Assembly (NCBI RefSeq): GCF_036417845.1 | Contig: NC_089981.1 | Span: 8,201,501-8,265,500 of the forward strand | Direction: 5' to 3' | From: Apteryx mantelli | Taxonomy: Eukaryota; Chordata; Aves; Apterygiformes; Apterygidae | Length of the DNA stretch: 64,000 nucleotides | In this document: piece by piece, positions 1 to 14,246 of the stretch | Layout of the letters: each line of letters opens with the position of its first letter | Numbering within the stretch: the first letter of the stretch is position 1 | Position numbers and translations under genes: made by a program | The notes under the pieces: generated by a model | What the model saw: the letters and a program-made list of their open reading frames with translations, nothing else | The model's database searches: none | What the model was told of the DNA's origin: nothing

Positions 1-945
1 AAGTAGATGTTACATATTGCTTGAAAAAAGGGTATTCTGCCTTTGGATAAAAATCCCATTTCACAGGTAGTATTCTTCACCTATGAATACTTCAAAGTAG
101 TTTGGAGGTACTTGGGTGGTGCAACTCCCTCGAATGTTACTATTTCATACGCCTAACTTGCAGGATATATGTAGTGCAGCGTAAACTCCTTATTCCAGAT
201 CTTATTAATCCAAATGGCTCTATCATCCAAAGCCACCTGCTACTACTCAACCTGCTTATTTTGGTATGGTCACCACAGGAAATTTCTAATTGAGGATGTG
301 CACTTTAAATTACAGTTCTTCCATTTTGTTTTATGATGAAATAGTAATTAAAACAAAAAAAATCTCAGGAGTCTATTTGGAGAATACATGCATGCACTAG
401 CTGATGATATGCTGGGCCCAGATAATCCCAGGTCTGTTGGGGGAGCAATTTAAATCAAAAGTTTTGAACACACACCTCTGAATTCAGTGAGTCCTTGGAA
501 AAATAGTTCTTCCTTTGAGCCCTGCTTTCCAGGTCAACACCTCTCAGTGGCTTTTTTGGTCGCAGAAAACTCAGCCCTGGCCCTCTTGGCCCACCAGGAG
601 AGTCTCTCTCCCTCTGTCACTTCAGAGGCCTCGCTCTGGCCAAGTCCTGCAGCACACTGCCCCCCTGCAACTCTCAGCTGTCTCCAATCTGCATTCAAAC
701 TGCAGATTCCCTACCAAACTCCTGCCCTGCCAAAGGCACTTGCTCTCCAAAAGGCTCTCAAAGGTCAGGATGCTTGGGGCAACTGAAATCTCCTGGAGTT
801 TCATCTCAATCCACAGTGCAGCAACCAGGACAAGACAAATAAGCAGCCATTCCCCCGGTGCCCAGCCACACACTTTTACATCTATACACTCATTATTATC
901 GCAATTTCCTGGCTGTTTTTTTTTTTTTTCCCCCTAGATTTTGAG
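1..945. other. Unique flank, no gene seen
   Basis: The short open frames here have no recognisable motif and no codon pattern that stands out, so none is called. A poly-T run lies at about 916-929, just before the left edge of duplication copy A at about 946. Whether that run marks the tail of an old retroposon cannot be decided from the sequence. Confidence 0.5.
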
Positions 946-2691
946 TCCTAGCTTTGGATCTCAAAGCAAATAGAAAGCTTGGAAGGAGAGGAAAAGTCTT
1001 TTTATGCATGCCATACTGCTGTTTTATTTAGGCCTCTTCTTTGCACTGTGCATGCTACTGCATTGTGTAACCCTGCAGACTGGTGCTTCCACCGAGGGTC
1101 CTTAGCCTTATACCTGAGGAGCTGTCACTATGGGGTTTATGTAGGCAGCAGAGGGGCAAGTGTTTGTGTGGAGAAGGGCTTTGTTCAGCCCTCTCATGCC
1201 ACACCAGGACTATGTTCCTGGAGTAATGCCATCAAAGCAATCTGATTTTGACTAATAGTGGGATTAATGAGCTTTGTCAGGTCTTGAGCTGTCCAACTAA
1301 GGATGCTCGTTATGAGCCCAGGCCAATTACAGACTTAGCTGCTGCCTTCAGACATGGGGCTGAGAACGATCCTTTTTTCTTTCGTGGCCATTTGTGTTTC
1401 AGACATAGAGACAAGATGCTCTGAGGTAGTTCTGTTGCAAGGGAATAATCCCTCCCTGCAGCTCACATTGCAGGTGGGCTCCATCCTCCCTGCTAGGCTC
1501 CCTCAGAATGTTCTTTATTCTAAAATTAAATGAAAAACTGGCTTTCTAATGAAAACTTTGTCCCCTGCTTTCCAGGTTCTGCAAAGGAGATGGAGTAGCA
1601 AGAAGAAATCTGCAGAGTAGGAGGCCTGGGACAGCAGAAGAAGAAAGGGAAACTTGTGAATTGACCTCATCTTTGCCAGAAACCATTTCTGAGTTTACTG
1701 CCTTTGCTATGTAGACCAAATTGGTCAGTCAGCTGTGTATCATTCCAGCAAAAAACAGAGTATTTCAAAACCAGCTCAGTCCAGGCAGTTTTAAGCTGCA
1801 GCCCCACTAGTGCAATGCAGGCAGGTCTGTTTGACCCATCATCTTTAAATGAAATAGATTAGACCGGGGTCTCTGTGGGGTTTTTGAGATACAGCAAAAG
1901 CATTGTAGAGATCCTGCCAGTTTTCACAGGCTGCTTTTCCTTCAAGGCGGTCTCTCACTGTCCCTAGATTAGAGCAATAATCACGTCTGACTGTAAGATG
2001 AGAGAGCTGCTAATTTCAAGGAGTGAAAGAACTTGAGCTTTTAATGATGCACACTGGAGCCAATTTAAACACACTCGCAAACTCACTTGCCAAGTTGCAT
2101 CATTGCAATTTGTCAGGCACAAGTTTCTTAACTGTACCTACAGAGACCTTACTAAAATCATCCTAAGTCATTTCCTGGAAAGACAACCAATTATATTAAA
2201 TTGCTTGCCTTGAGTCTTTAGACACAGGCTCCTTAAAGCTGTAACCTACCTGGAAATTTGCATTTGGCTTCCTTGTCAAAGTCAGAGTGATTAGTTCAAA
2301 TCAATACATGTAATAATCTGCGTAGGGTTTCCTCAGAGAAAAGCAAAGGAAATCACAGACATTTCCCCTGGAGGAAAGGTAAAGCTTAAAAAAAGAAACT
2401 AGGAAATTACAGTTTCACAATTACAGATGAAGCAATTAAAAAAAAATCTGAAATGCCACAGTTTTGTTCTTATGGCTATGTTAGCATCTGTCGAATATTA
2501 CTAGTCATCAGTTAATAAGTTTCAGCCAGACGTGCCTGTTTTCCAGAGTCTCTCCATTTTGCCTCACCAGCACAAAATGTCTTCTTAAAGGCATACATCT
2601 TAATGCTGAGAGAAATCAAACTGGCAACTGAGGAATCCAGTGCTGAAGTCCATCACTTCCACAATTTATGAAACAGGTTGCCCCTTCCGGG

Positions 2692-2715
2692 AAAAAAAAA
2701 AAAAAAAAAAAAAAA
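2692..2715 (+). repeat. Poly-A run
   Basis: There are 24 consecutive A. The run lies inside the 1.29 kb block that copy B lacks, so the block could in principle include a retroposon with this tail, but I do not recognise a body for it. Confidence 0.6.
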
Positions 2716-4389
2716 GAACTTTAATAATAAAATAATTGAAATTTGACAGTATACATAATCCAGCCCAATTTGTTCTCATTCCTGCCACCTCTCTCAGGTT
2801 ATTAGGCAGAGCAGAGGGGTTGCCTTGGGCAGCAGATTAGTAATGGCAGCAAGATTGCCAAGACCGCAGCAGAGCAGAATCCTGGAAAATTTCAGTGGGG
2901 CATAAATGGAGGTGGTCACTGAAGGAGTGGGACAGGGAAGGAAGAACAGCCCCCTCCCCAAACTGGCAACTGTGTCCTTGTTTTTTTCTGTATCCTTAGC
3001 AGCGGGTAGTGAATTCCAGCTCTTAAGGGCTGTCCCTGCACAACTCTGTGGCCTCCTTTTGGGTTTGGCAACAAAATTCAACTGCCGAGAAGCCTGTCAG
3101 CCAACCCTTCAAGTCTTCCAGTGCAACTCTTATCCTAAACCCTACCCGACAAGCACCCCATAGTTCCATTAAGGATCCCAAATCCTATTTTCCACTGCCA
3201 TGTTCCCTACGAGATCAAAGATCAAGAATACCTCCAGCCCACCTCTGCCATATGTGTCAACTCACAGACCCAAGTGAGGGCTGCTACCTACAGACTTGGA
3301 AATAGAGAGTTCAGTCCCCTGTGCTGCAAAGACCTTTGGCATCCCAGATGGTTTTCACACAATGTCATACCATGCAGACATACCACTTCCCCCACCTGTG
3401 ATCATGAGCTCTAAACTTATTATAGTGCAATGCCTTTCAAACTGAAGAACTCAGCACTGAGGATAAGCTGGCTGCTGTTGCAAGGCCATGGCTGAAGAAG
3501 GTAGAGTCCAGGGGGTGGGGGAACCTGGATGTGTTGGTGGCCGCACAGGCTACAGCCAACACGGAGGGGGTCTGTGAAGGAAGTGCCAAGGTCTGGCTGA
3601 ACTCCTGGAGCAAGGGACTCAGCTGAGGAAGACTCCAGGGGCTGTTTGGGGAAAAAATGGTCCCGCTGTGGTGGCCTGGTTAGGTTGTGCGTGAGGATGC
3701 TGACTCTGGATGGAGGGAAGGCAAAGGAAGGGAGGAGAGGACTAAAAGGAGACATGGCTCAGCGTAGCAGGAGGAGAAGAAATGAGTAATTGGAGCAAGT
3801 GACAGAAGCGAGCATGAGAAGCGCAGTTCAGGGCACTACCTAGATAAGCTCAAGCAGCTGGAAGTCCAGACTGGCACTCAACCTAGCCTCCACAGGTAAC
3901 GACACAGACTGTGAATGCTCGTAATGGCCGAACTGAGCTGAGGCCAGGGTTTACCTTGTTTCAAGCAATGACAGGCTGTGAGGCGATCAGAAATTGCAAA
4001 AAAGTCATTTGCGCATCCTCTGCAGACATGTCCCTCGTTTGTAGCTGGCTAACTCTGCTCCTAAATTCACTGTTTCCACCATTCTGTTATTTCTCCCTGA
4101 AGTCCAGCTGAGCCCCTTCACTTTTGGGCCATAGCCACCTGCTGCTATTTCAGTCTGCCCTCAAACCCATGCATATCTGAAGACCTCTTTCCCAAAAGCT
4201 GTTCCTGTGAGGTAATTGCACACTCAGTTATTTCCAGCTGATAAACCTCGTGTGCTTAGAGATGCATGCGATGGACACACATGCAGAATTACCACTACCT
4301 TAATAGCCCCGGTATTCCTCCACGCATCCCACAGTGCCTCCATCTTCCCACAGGTCCCCTTCCCGCTTCCAGCACAACATCTCCCAAGG

Positions 4390-4411
4390 AAAAATAAATA
4401 AATAAATAAAT
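4390..4411 (+). repeat. AAAT microsatellite, short allele
   Basis: This tetranucleotide run in copy A has its counterpart at 55,735-55,763 in copy B, where it is longer by two units. It is a handy marker for telling the two copies apart. Confidence 0.8.
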
Positions 4412-7400
4412 CATCTCTGTAAGTGCTCCTATTCCCATGTTTTTAGCACTTCCTTTTAAACCAACTGCCCAGCTAGTCAGCTGGTATAGTTTGACTTTGA
4501 TCCATCCTTACATTTGAGGTGGAGAAGCACTTCCAGTTTCCAAAGCATTTTTCATACCTACTTTCTTGTCCAATTTCATTTAATTTAAAACACATTCTAT
4601 TATTACATATTATATGACTGCACCACAATGTCTATGATATACATTCTGAAATATCTAATAATTTCTTTGTTGAAGTTAAGTGATACAAAATGATCAAAAT
4701 GAAGCTTTTTGATTTTTCCCAATTGAAATTTAGCATAATTGACCCAGAAGACATTTCAGTGTTTCAACATTGCTCTCTCATGCAAAAGGAAGATTAGAGA
4801 AGTAGGAATTCACCATTGAAGAGAAACACTATTTGCCCAAAGATGGGAGATCTTTGGAGAGCAGCCTCCACCAGGAATATCAATGACTCCCCCAATGCTT
4901 CTGACCTTCCTTCTCTTTCTGCGGGTGTGGGAGTGAGGGCAAATTTAAGATAGCATTTAAAATACCACCAGGAAATGAGGGGAAATGGAAAAGGTCCCAC
5001 TTCCCTGTAAGATGAATTTGCAAGAGAGAGATGATGAATTATCTTCTTGAATGGCCTGTCTCCTTCCTTTACTACAAAGGCAGCTTAGACAACTAGATTA
5101 GATTCAGTCACCTAACTTTTAAATAGCTTAACTGCAGGGAGATGAATCCCATCTGCTGTATAGACATGTGGCATGTGCTCAAGATCCATGATGGGTCTGG
5201 ATTTACTGCACAGCTGTGTCCAGGAGATGCATTTCACATTCTCTGAAATATCACACTGAGCTGCACCGTGTGCTGTTCTGACTGTCTTTATGTGCACGGT
5301 AAACTATGCACATCCCGAAACCTGGGATGCATGGAGCCTAATCAAGATGTCATGGAGAAAGCATGTGTGAAATTGCACATGCATGTGTAAAAAAACAAAA
5401 ACAAAACTCCTGCCCTGGAAATCCAGCAGCCTTACCCTCCCAAGCCTGCAGTTCTGCGCCATGCCATCACACCATATTTCCATACCACAGCAATGCAGGA
5501 GGCCAGGCTCCATGATTACTCTTTCAAATGCTCATAGGTGTGAAACACTTGGGGAAAACATACAGGAAGACTTCCTTACTGAGCTTTAGCTGTATGCAAG
5601 TGACCTATTTAAAGCTAATCAGGCTTCCTCTGTGTTCATCAGAGAGAAAGAAGTTAGCATCTTCACAGAGCACTTAGGACAAGTTGAATCATCTCCAGGA
5701 ACTGCCTGTCTCTCTCCGTTGAGTCCAGAGGGGGTTTAGATAACTAGATTAGATTCAGACAAAGCTTTTAGGTGCTTCCTGGTAGATGACATGAGTGTCT
5801 TCACCCACAATCCTCACCCATTTCTCCCTTTTATCTCTACTGAGAGATCTCCAACCACCCAGGCACCAGCATGAGGTCCTTCAGTAGGATGCCTGAATTT
5901 AGGCAAGATGAACTGAATCCTGAGTCACTTACTCTAACACAAACAGATAATGCAACTCCCTGTATTTCTCTTGTTGGCAGATGTTGAACTTTTGATGTAT
6001 TTGGTGACATAATCAATACGTTCATAATGGACAATTTGCTGAAGGAGCACAGTAACTTAATTGCTGCAAGGTGGAAGTTTCACAGTTATTCAGTTCACCT
6101 CACAGAAGAAAATCCTCTTGTCTTCCCTTTACTCTGCTTCCCCAAATACTTGTGCTGCCTCCCCAGCTATAATACTGGATTGTGTCACTTCCTCCTTTAC
6201 CTATGGATGTCCCCTGGTATGACTTTTCATAATTAACTTGTGCAGGAGAATTATGACAATTTTCAGAAAAGTTTTTTAAAATATAGCGCCCTACTATGGC
6301 TAAAGAAAATCCAACAAATAAAATAGTCATCTTCAACTTACCGGAAGACATCAGCACCAGCGTATATGCGTTTACATACACTCAGGTTTGTGCCTTCGCC
6401 ATCTGGTGGCAAAGCACGATCATAGCATGTCCATAGAGCTGAGAAAGTTTTAGGACCCTATCTATTTGTTTGAAAATGGGGATTCTAAATTAATAAGTAA
6501 GATGGTTGAGAAAGTTTCCGTTTTCCAACGTTTGTTGATAATATCATCAGTTATATACATACATCATTTGGAGAGCTTCTATTTTGTAAATAGGTGATAC
6601 TTATTGTTTACTGCTGCTACTTGTTTTACTGTATCATCTTGTATTATATTGTACTGAACAACATTGCACTGCATCATATCTGAGTGTTGTGGCACAAAAA
6701 TATCCGACATGCTCTTTTCAGATACTTGACTATGCATCTAGTCATAGGCTTGAGCAAAAGGCTGTCCCAGCTTATTGCAGTTAGAGCTGAGCAAATGGAT
6801 TTGTCTTACCCAAATTTAAACCTCTGCAGCAGATTTGAGTTCATCTGACCTCATCAATCTAATCTTGCTTTAAGGTTAAAAAAAAAAGGGGGGGGGCACT
6901 TCTTGAGCACTGTTCATCTTTTCTTAGAAGAGACATCTTCATACCCCGGGATCCATGAATCTTCTTTGTAAACTATGAAGAACATGAGATGAACAGCTTA
7001 GGTGAAGGCGATTACTTCTGAGATCATATCTCTTACATCATAGAGAGCCAAAGCACAGACAGCAAAAACCTCACATCTTGTCCTTCCAACTGGGGAATCC
7101 AAGTCAGTGAGTGTAATTATAACCCGGTTACTTTCTCATGTATCCTTAAATGTTGGAGCTGAGAAAGATATCTAAGCCATATTACACGCTAAGATCAAAT
7201 TAAAAAAAAAAAGTACTTCTTGTTTTCTTTTTTCTAACTCTTACATTGTGTAGGAGGGAATTTACTAGTTGCACTGGATAGTATGAAATTTGCATTTTCC
7301 TGGCCTTAGAAATTAGTAGCTGAAAGATCTATTTCCCATCTCTAGTTTCTTTGCTATGAAGGATGGCCATTCATTTTCTTACACCCACTGCTTAATCCTG

Positions 7401-8719
7401 CCTGCTACAACACTGGATTTCAACACAGGTGGAGTTGCTTGCTTTCTCAACTGGGAAGTAATATCTGTGTTCATTTGGGAAGTTCTTGTATGATCCAACC
7501 ATAAGTTGCTATGTTATTGCTTCTGAGACATTTTTTTTTTTCTTTCAGTAAGGACTGGATTATTTACCAGATTTGCCTATAGACCCTTGATCTCCAGATG
7601 TCTATACGTACATATAGAAGCTCCATTGTTAACCAGATGAAAGCCTTCTCAGATCTCCTTCTTTTTCAGAGTGCTGGGTATTACCAAGAGTGGAATAAAT
7701 CCAAATCTTCTCAACATTTTGGAAAGAGACCATCTCTGTTATACAAAACAGAAATAACAGAGATAAAGTCTGTTTCTATTTAAAAGTAGACTGAAATTTA
7801 GCAAAACATCGTTTCAGGACAATGTGGAACGAGAATGTCACAGTCTAGGAATCCTAGAATAGCCTCATTTTCACACGTGTTCTTTGTGGCTTGTATGTCC
7901 AATTTATTGATAGAATTGATACAGCAGCAGCAGCAGACTGTAGTGATGTATTCTTCTGTGCAAATAAATTGCAGTTACTTACCTTTGGTTTAATAAAGAC
8001 ATGATAAGTGAAAATGGATATGAATTTAACTCTTTTCATAGTCGTGGAGTTTAAGTGCAGTTGACATCTGCTATGGAATATCATTGTAATCCCATGCAGA
8101 CAAATGCATTTGAAACCTTATTTTCCCCAGAGATGCTGACCATCCATTTCTGTCTTCACAGGTAACTCTGTATATGCTGCACACCTTCAAAAGTCAGCTC
8201 ATGAATTCATACATCCATTTACCTACTAGTCAGACAGTCAGTTTGTTATGAGTGTGAATGGAGCTTGGTTTGGTGCAGGAACGAGCAGAATGAATCAAAG
8301 AGTGTTTTCTATCAGACATTTGTCTAGTAGAATGCCATCAAGTTGACTGGAAACAGTTGGAATCCAACCAGTGGACTTTAATATCCTTTTCTGAATACAA
8401 AAAAATATTAGTATCACAGTTATAAATATGGCAGTGAAGGAATAGTTGGTTTATTTGTAATAAATCTGGAGTAGCTCTACATGCATATGCCTGCTTATGG
8501 AATTCATCTCACCTGGAGATATACCTTTAAGCATGCCTTCGTTTCTGTCTTCCATCTTAGTTTCTTCTCAATAGGGAGGGGGAGGGAAAAAAAAAGTAAC
8601 AGGTGTTTTTACAGAATGGTTCATGTGAGTATCTTAGACATCTGCTACATGATGAGATGAGTTATGCCATAGAAGTGCCCATTTTTTTCTTCCTTTTCCC
8701 TGTTCAGGATGTGTAGAAT

Positions 8720-9205
8720 GATAAGCTCAGGAGGCTGCAGCCAGGGCCTGTCCCTCTGGCCCTGAGCCAGGTGGGCAGAGAAGACCTGGAGATGGTAGCC
8801 GAGTTCAACCAAGAGTCCAGATGACCAGGAGAGTTCCTGGTGATGAAGCAGGTATGAGGTCAAGCTGAGAAGTCAGCCTGCGGGTCAGAGCCAGGATCAG
8901 GTAACCAGGGACAGAGAGAGTCCAGTGCCTACTGGGCAGGCCCAAAGTGACAAGATAGGTGCAGGGTCAAGCTGGGAAGTCAGTCCACAGGGCATGGTCC
9001 AGAGCAATGGAGTCTGCACGCTGAGCTGAGCTGAGTTGAGCTGGAGATCGGTGCTCCTCTAGGGCAGCTCAGACAGAAACTGAAGGCCCAGGGTTGAGCT
9101 TAAATGGGGCTCCTGGGCCCATGGGCAGGAGGTGCAAGTGGCTGCCTCAGGCGAGGATGATCAGGCCCATTAAGGCCTGTTAGTGCCCTCAGACCCTGGA
9201 AACAG
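8720..9205. repeat. Degenerate GC-richer dispersed or tandem repeat
   Basis: This segment is richer in G and C than its surroundings and has internal repetition. The phrase GGTCAAGCTG followed by A/G and AAGTCAG occurs at 8,858 and again at 8,965, about 107 bases apart, each followed by related sequence. GAGCTGAGCTGAG-like pentamer repeats lie near 9,020-9,045. Copy B has the counterpart at about 60,095-60,590. I do not recognise the family. It carries no supported gene. Confidence 0.5.
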
Positions 9206-9654
9206 TAGTAATTGAAATGCTCACTAGCATATGTAATGTTGATTTAAGAATTCAAAGAACTGGGAAATGTTACTACCTCTTTAAGATCTGTCAGAGACTA
9301 TTTCTTCTGTTTCCAGTCTCATTTAGCCTACTTGCCACTAACAGCTCTTGAACATTGATACGTATGTATTTACCATTATTAGACTGTGACTTAGTGGCAT
9401 TCATAGTGCTCCAGCTTCACACTGGAACAATCTAGGTAGATAATGTGTGCTGCAGCTGGTTTGGGATAACACAGACAAGTGATTCCATTTCAGAATGGCA
9501 TTTTGGATGAAATCAGTATTGTCCTCATTGACCAAAGGAAGTAAGCTGGTCACTGCTAGCGGGAGCATATGATCATGATCGGTTTTTGCCAGTTGTTCTC
9601 CAGAGTGTATCAAGACAAGATTGCTTACCTAATGTGAACAAATATTTGAGCAAA

Positions 9655-10531
9655 ACGGCAGCAGAAAATTACACCACAGTAGCTGAGTTCCTCCTCCTAG
9701 ATCTAATCAACAAGGCAGAAGCACAGCCCACTCTCATTGTAATGCTTTTAATTATTTGTCTGATGACTGTAGTTGGAAATCTGGCCTTGACCGCATTAAT
9801 AAGGATTGTCTCCCCAAACCACCCTCCCAAATAGCTTCTCCTTAGCCATTTGGCAATCTTAGACCTCTGCTGCTCAGGCATCACCCCCAGGATGGTGGCC
9901 AGTCTCTTAGCAGAGAGCAAAGCTGTCTCATTTGGTGGCTGTGCTGCCCAGATGTATTGTTTCTCTACATTTTGCACCAACAAATGTTTCATTCTGGCTG
10001 TGATGGCGTATGACCAGCTGGAAACCACTGCTATTCAAAGCCGTCATGTCATGAAGTCTCAGCATCCAGCTGTGACTTTGTTCTTATTCTTGTGGGTCTC
10101 TAATCTCAATGATACACAGCAGCTGTGCCTTTTGGGTGTCCTTCTGCCATTCCAGCATCACCAGTCACTTCTGTGGTGTGGTACCCCTGATGAGCCTCTC
10201 CTGCTCTGACATCGGGGTTAACAAGATCATCATCATAGCATTTTGCATCTTAGGTGACATCTTTGTCATACTGGAGGTACGCATTTCCTACATCTACATC
10301 ATCTCTGCCATCCTGAGGTGCCACTCCAGCGAGGGAAGACCCAAAGCCTTCTACACCTGTGCATCCTGTGCACTTGATAGTTTTTGCCATATTCTTTGGT
10401 ACTCCAGCTAGACACCCCACAGCTCTGGCTCCTTGCCTGACCAAGATCAGGTGATATATGTGTTTTATACAATGGTAAGCCCCACAGTCTACAGCTTGAG
10501 GACCAAGGAGGTCCTCAAAATGAGGCACTGA
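9655..10531 (+). pseudogene. Olfactory receptor pseudogene, class II
   Basis: The order of OR hallmarks is clear although the gene is broken. It has an N-terminal AAENYTTVAEF, TM1 with a VVGNLALTALIRI stretch, then LAILDLCCSGITPRMVASLL (TM2), then a MAYDQ motif where MAYDRY is expected. In another frame come CSDIGVNKIIIIAF (TM5 side) and SEGRPKAFYTCAS (TM6 side), and in a third frame VFYTMVSPTVYSLRTKEV (TM7). Damage seen: ACG at 9,655 where the start ATG would be, an in-frame TAG at 9,832-9,834 after TM1 at the PMYFFL position, loss of the RYVAIC and TM4 region, and at least two frame changes before the last stop at 10,529-10,531. The motif wording resembles OR5/OR8-type class II receptors, but the subfamily is inferred. 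The whole relic sits in the 1.5 kb block missing from duplication copy B. Confidence 0.9.
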
Positions 10532-13500
10532 ACAGACTGTTACATGGAGAAAATTGTTTGTCAGTCAATAAAACCTCCAAAGGAGTTGGAACAGGTGCTT
10601 AAAAAATTAAAATGATGAGTACAGCTGTTCATGGATGAATTTATTCTGAAATAATTGCTCGTTATGCAACAGAAGTAGGAGAAAAGTGAATGCAGAATTG
10701 AAGAAAGATATAACTGTAATATTAAAGACTTTTCTGTAATAGCAAGAGCTACAGCTTTACTGTGAGAAAGAACGATTGTGACACTTTTGAAGGCGTTTAG
10801 TTTCACCTAAGTTTTTACTTTCAAGTTTGATGCCTTGAAGACATCCCAGCTTTGTTTTTGACTGTTGCTAACTAGTATCAGTTCAGCAGTATCGCTTCCA
10901 TGTTCTGTTTCCATTCCCTTACCTCATACATCCTTGTAGTCTTTTTTTTCCTGACTCCCAGTCTGAAGGTGATCATTAACCTTTCAGCAAAACTGGGTCA
11001 CATTCATCAGGCACCTTAGACTGTTTACAGTATTAGTGATGTGGTCGACTCGAGTCTTCCATGCAAGAACAAAGTTACCACACAGCAGGTGGTCCTGAGG
11101 GACAGCCTACCCTCTTTTGTTGTGGGTGAATATCCTTGAACCAATTCACATGCATCGCAGGCTAAAAATGTGCACACAGAAGAATTTTTTACAAATGCTG
11201 AGGCTGGGATTCATCTTACCTAAGTTTAGACTTCTGTTAATGAGCTGCCAAAGCATAAACCAAACTTGTAGGCTCTTTCTATAGCTCATGAAGGCAAATA
11301 AAAGTCTGTTTGCCTCCATAGTTTTGGAAGAGAGATTGATCACACCTGTCTCTGTCTCCCTTGAAAGGTCTATATTTATATCTGGGAATTACAGGAAGAG
11401 TGTAGAGTGGCCAGCTCAGGTTTATGGAATTATTTCAAGTCCACGTTAATGCAGCTTAATGCTGCCCTGAGTTCTGGTTTTGGATCACATTCCATCTGAC
11501 TCAGGGAGCTGGCTCTCAGAGAACAAAAAGCCACTGGCTTCAGTAGAGAAAGACTTCAGTCTCAGCTGCTTTGGCCATGGAAGTAGCACAGAGAAGGAAA
11601 CGGAACCTGCTATAACACTGCCTCAACACACAGAGTTATTGGACAAATGGGTGTAAGACCATTTTTCCCTATCCTTAGGAAGGACTGCAAGTAAAGGTCC
11701 CATAAAAAGCTACACTCCCTCTCACTGGGGGTCATCACTCAGAGCAACCCATTCTGCCCGTCCTGAACCACTTAGACCCCTTAATGTGTAAACATAGTGT
11801 CTGAGGAAGAAATATGTTCCACTCTTCCATAGCCATAGCTTTATCATTAAGACTGACAGGTGTCATTAAGCAATAAGCAGTCAGTTCCCAGAGCAACTCT
11901 GGCAGCATCTAGAAGTACAAATTTTCTGCAAGCAAACATTTTCATGCTTCCTAGAATACCATGGAGGTTGCAGATATTCCTGACTAAACTGTGAGAGAGG
12001 ACTGCAGGAAAGAAAGATAAATAACCCAGACAAGCAATACCTGTTGATCCACTTTTAACCCAGCTATCTTCTGAACACCACGGCTTTCTCATAGTCTAGA
12101 CGAGAACTCCGGGAGCCATTACATTGCCAGTCTAATGCAGTCTGGAAGAGGACTCAGTCCAATGCAAATACATTGCAGACCTCATGGTGCAGCCCAGACA
12201 GACAAGCTTCCCTCACTCATCATCTTACACATGGCACTGCACATTCATTGTCCCAGGAGTCGCCCCCACTCCACAACACGAGCAGCCACTGTAAGCACAG
12301 TCTAACCAAGGCTGCGTTACCTGGGACATTTCTGCCTGCCTAAGCCCCGCTGATGACTTTCCCTGCTAGGGACAGTTAGAGCAGATCACTCTTCAGCTGA
12401 GTAACCCAATTCAGCTCTCTGCTCTGAAGGCCAACAGTTTGTCGAACAACCTCTAAGCCCTCGAAGTAGCACAAATAAGCTAGCTTTTCTGGCAGGTAGA
12501 GATGTCCTTAAAGTCCTGCCAGAATCAGGGGAAGGGTCTTTGTTCGTATGTCTCAAAGGCTCCTCAGCTTCCCAGAACAGCTGTCTTCATCACCTTATTG
12601 TAAAGTAATTTCAATAAGTGTCCAGTGATATTGCAAGAACAGAGAGAGGTTAATGGCAAACTGTTTACTAAAGCATGATACCTATGTCAACATCTTCCAA
12701 TAGACCATTATTTTTCTTTTCTTCAAAAGAGTTAATTGTTCAAGGGCACTAGAAGAAAAATATATGTGGGATTGGGTGGAAGTGCAAAGGCAGTGTTAAG
12801 GCAGAGGCACCAGAACTCTAAGCAAATCACCAGCGATTACCTACTTGAAGAATTTTCTATCTGCATTTGAAGAAAAATCTACCCCGATGGATGGACACAT
12901 AATCTGAGCCTGGATGGTCCGCAGATGAACAGGTTATCACAGCAAAATATCTGCTCCACAGATGAGCAGGCTGCCTGAAACTAGATGGTCCATGAGCCAA
13001 AGAGGTTATCTAACAAAGGACACGAGTCCAAGGGTAGATGTGTTATTAGAGACAACAGGAGTCTTCTGTGGAAAAACCAGCTAACTGTGTATCAGGACTG
13101 CGCATTTTAATGAGAGGAAGAATTATCAAGTTTGATCATAACTAATAACAGAGGTGGATTCACATTCAGATGGCATACTTAATGCTTAAACTCCACAGAG
13201 TTGCACTGCAGCTCTTCAGAGTCAGATAAGCAGAACTGATTCCTCTGATATCTTACACTGTACTGCTATTTACGTGAATATGGTCTTATTATTATTAAAA
13301 GAATTTGTATTAAAGTTTGCAGTCTAAAGCTTTGTTAAGCCTTGTTTGTCAGTTGATAGGGGCAGACCAGGGTTCACTGAATTTGCTAGGATACTTATGT
13401 CATCAGTTTCACTAGTAAAAAGTAGTAAGGGCAGGGAAGGAGATGGGCATGTCCTATAATCAATGACAACAAAGACACCCTTAGAGGATGATTCCTTCTG

Positions 13501-14246
13501 CTTATCACACTCATCTTAAGATGGGATGAATTGTCCTTAGAAGGTGATATTGCTTCCTTTGTCTATAGGAGGAGCCCAGAATAGATGTTGACTAGACCCC
13601 TAACCAAGGGTAGGGGAAATTAATTCACAGAAAGATTCTTCATTACAGTGCACCTGCTGAGACTCCTAATTAAGGCCTGGTGTCTTGCAGGAGATCTAAT
13701 TTACAGACATTAAACTGCATCGAGAGTCATAAATACACCAAGTACTTCCAAGTAACACCATTTTTCTGAAGAAAGAATTCCAAAGCTGCAAGCTGAGTGT
13801 TAGAATATCACATTTGATATTGAAGTTGTTTCTCAGCGTGTCACTCCACTAATGTTTCACAACGCCCAGGCTGCAGGTCAGCTGCAACATACAGGGAAAA
13901 GAATGAGCTGTTGCTCTAAAGGCAGTACTGAATTGCATAGTTCTGCAAACATCGAAGCAAATAAACTTTATCTGGGCAGGTGGAGCAGGGAGGGGCTCTA
14001 TTGCAAGTCTGAAGTCCTAAAGTTTTTCTATTTAGATAAATCTTCTGATTTGTTTCAGTAAGATGTCTTTGAAGTGAAGAAGGAAGCTACTCACTCTTAC
14101 GAAGGTACATGAAATGTTTGTAGCTTTTGAAATAAGAGTTTATTTCTGGGAACAATACGGCATAAAATATCTCGCACCTTCATGCAAGGAAGGTAGGCCT
14201 ATTTCTTCATTTTAGAGATCAAAAAGATCATTTTCAATCTGCAGAT
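10532..14246. other. No gene seen; rest of duplication copy A
   Basis: Ordinary AT-rich intergenic sequence. The part from about 11,045 to 12,279 is absent from copy B, and the rest has a counterpart there (for example 12,280-13,460 matches 60,945-62,128). Scattered short open frames are not supported by any motif. Confidence 0.5.

Noticed and set aside
979-1245. Open frame with a counterpart at 53,682-53,879 encoding nearly the same peptide
   Set aside because: Both lie in the segmental duplication, so similarity is expected without coding. The peptide has no motif and no clear start context.
2794-3081. Minus-strand open frame (pair at 54,180-54,425) with a phrase ALKSWNSLPA recalling the C-terminal part of some reverse transcriptases
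   Set aside because: Only a few residues match, no RT motifs surround it, and both copies are duplication partners.
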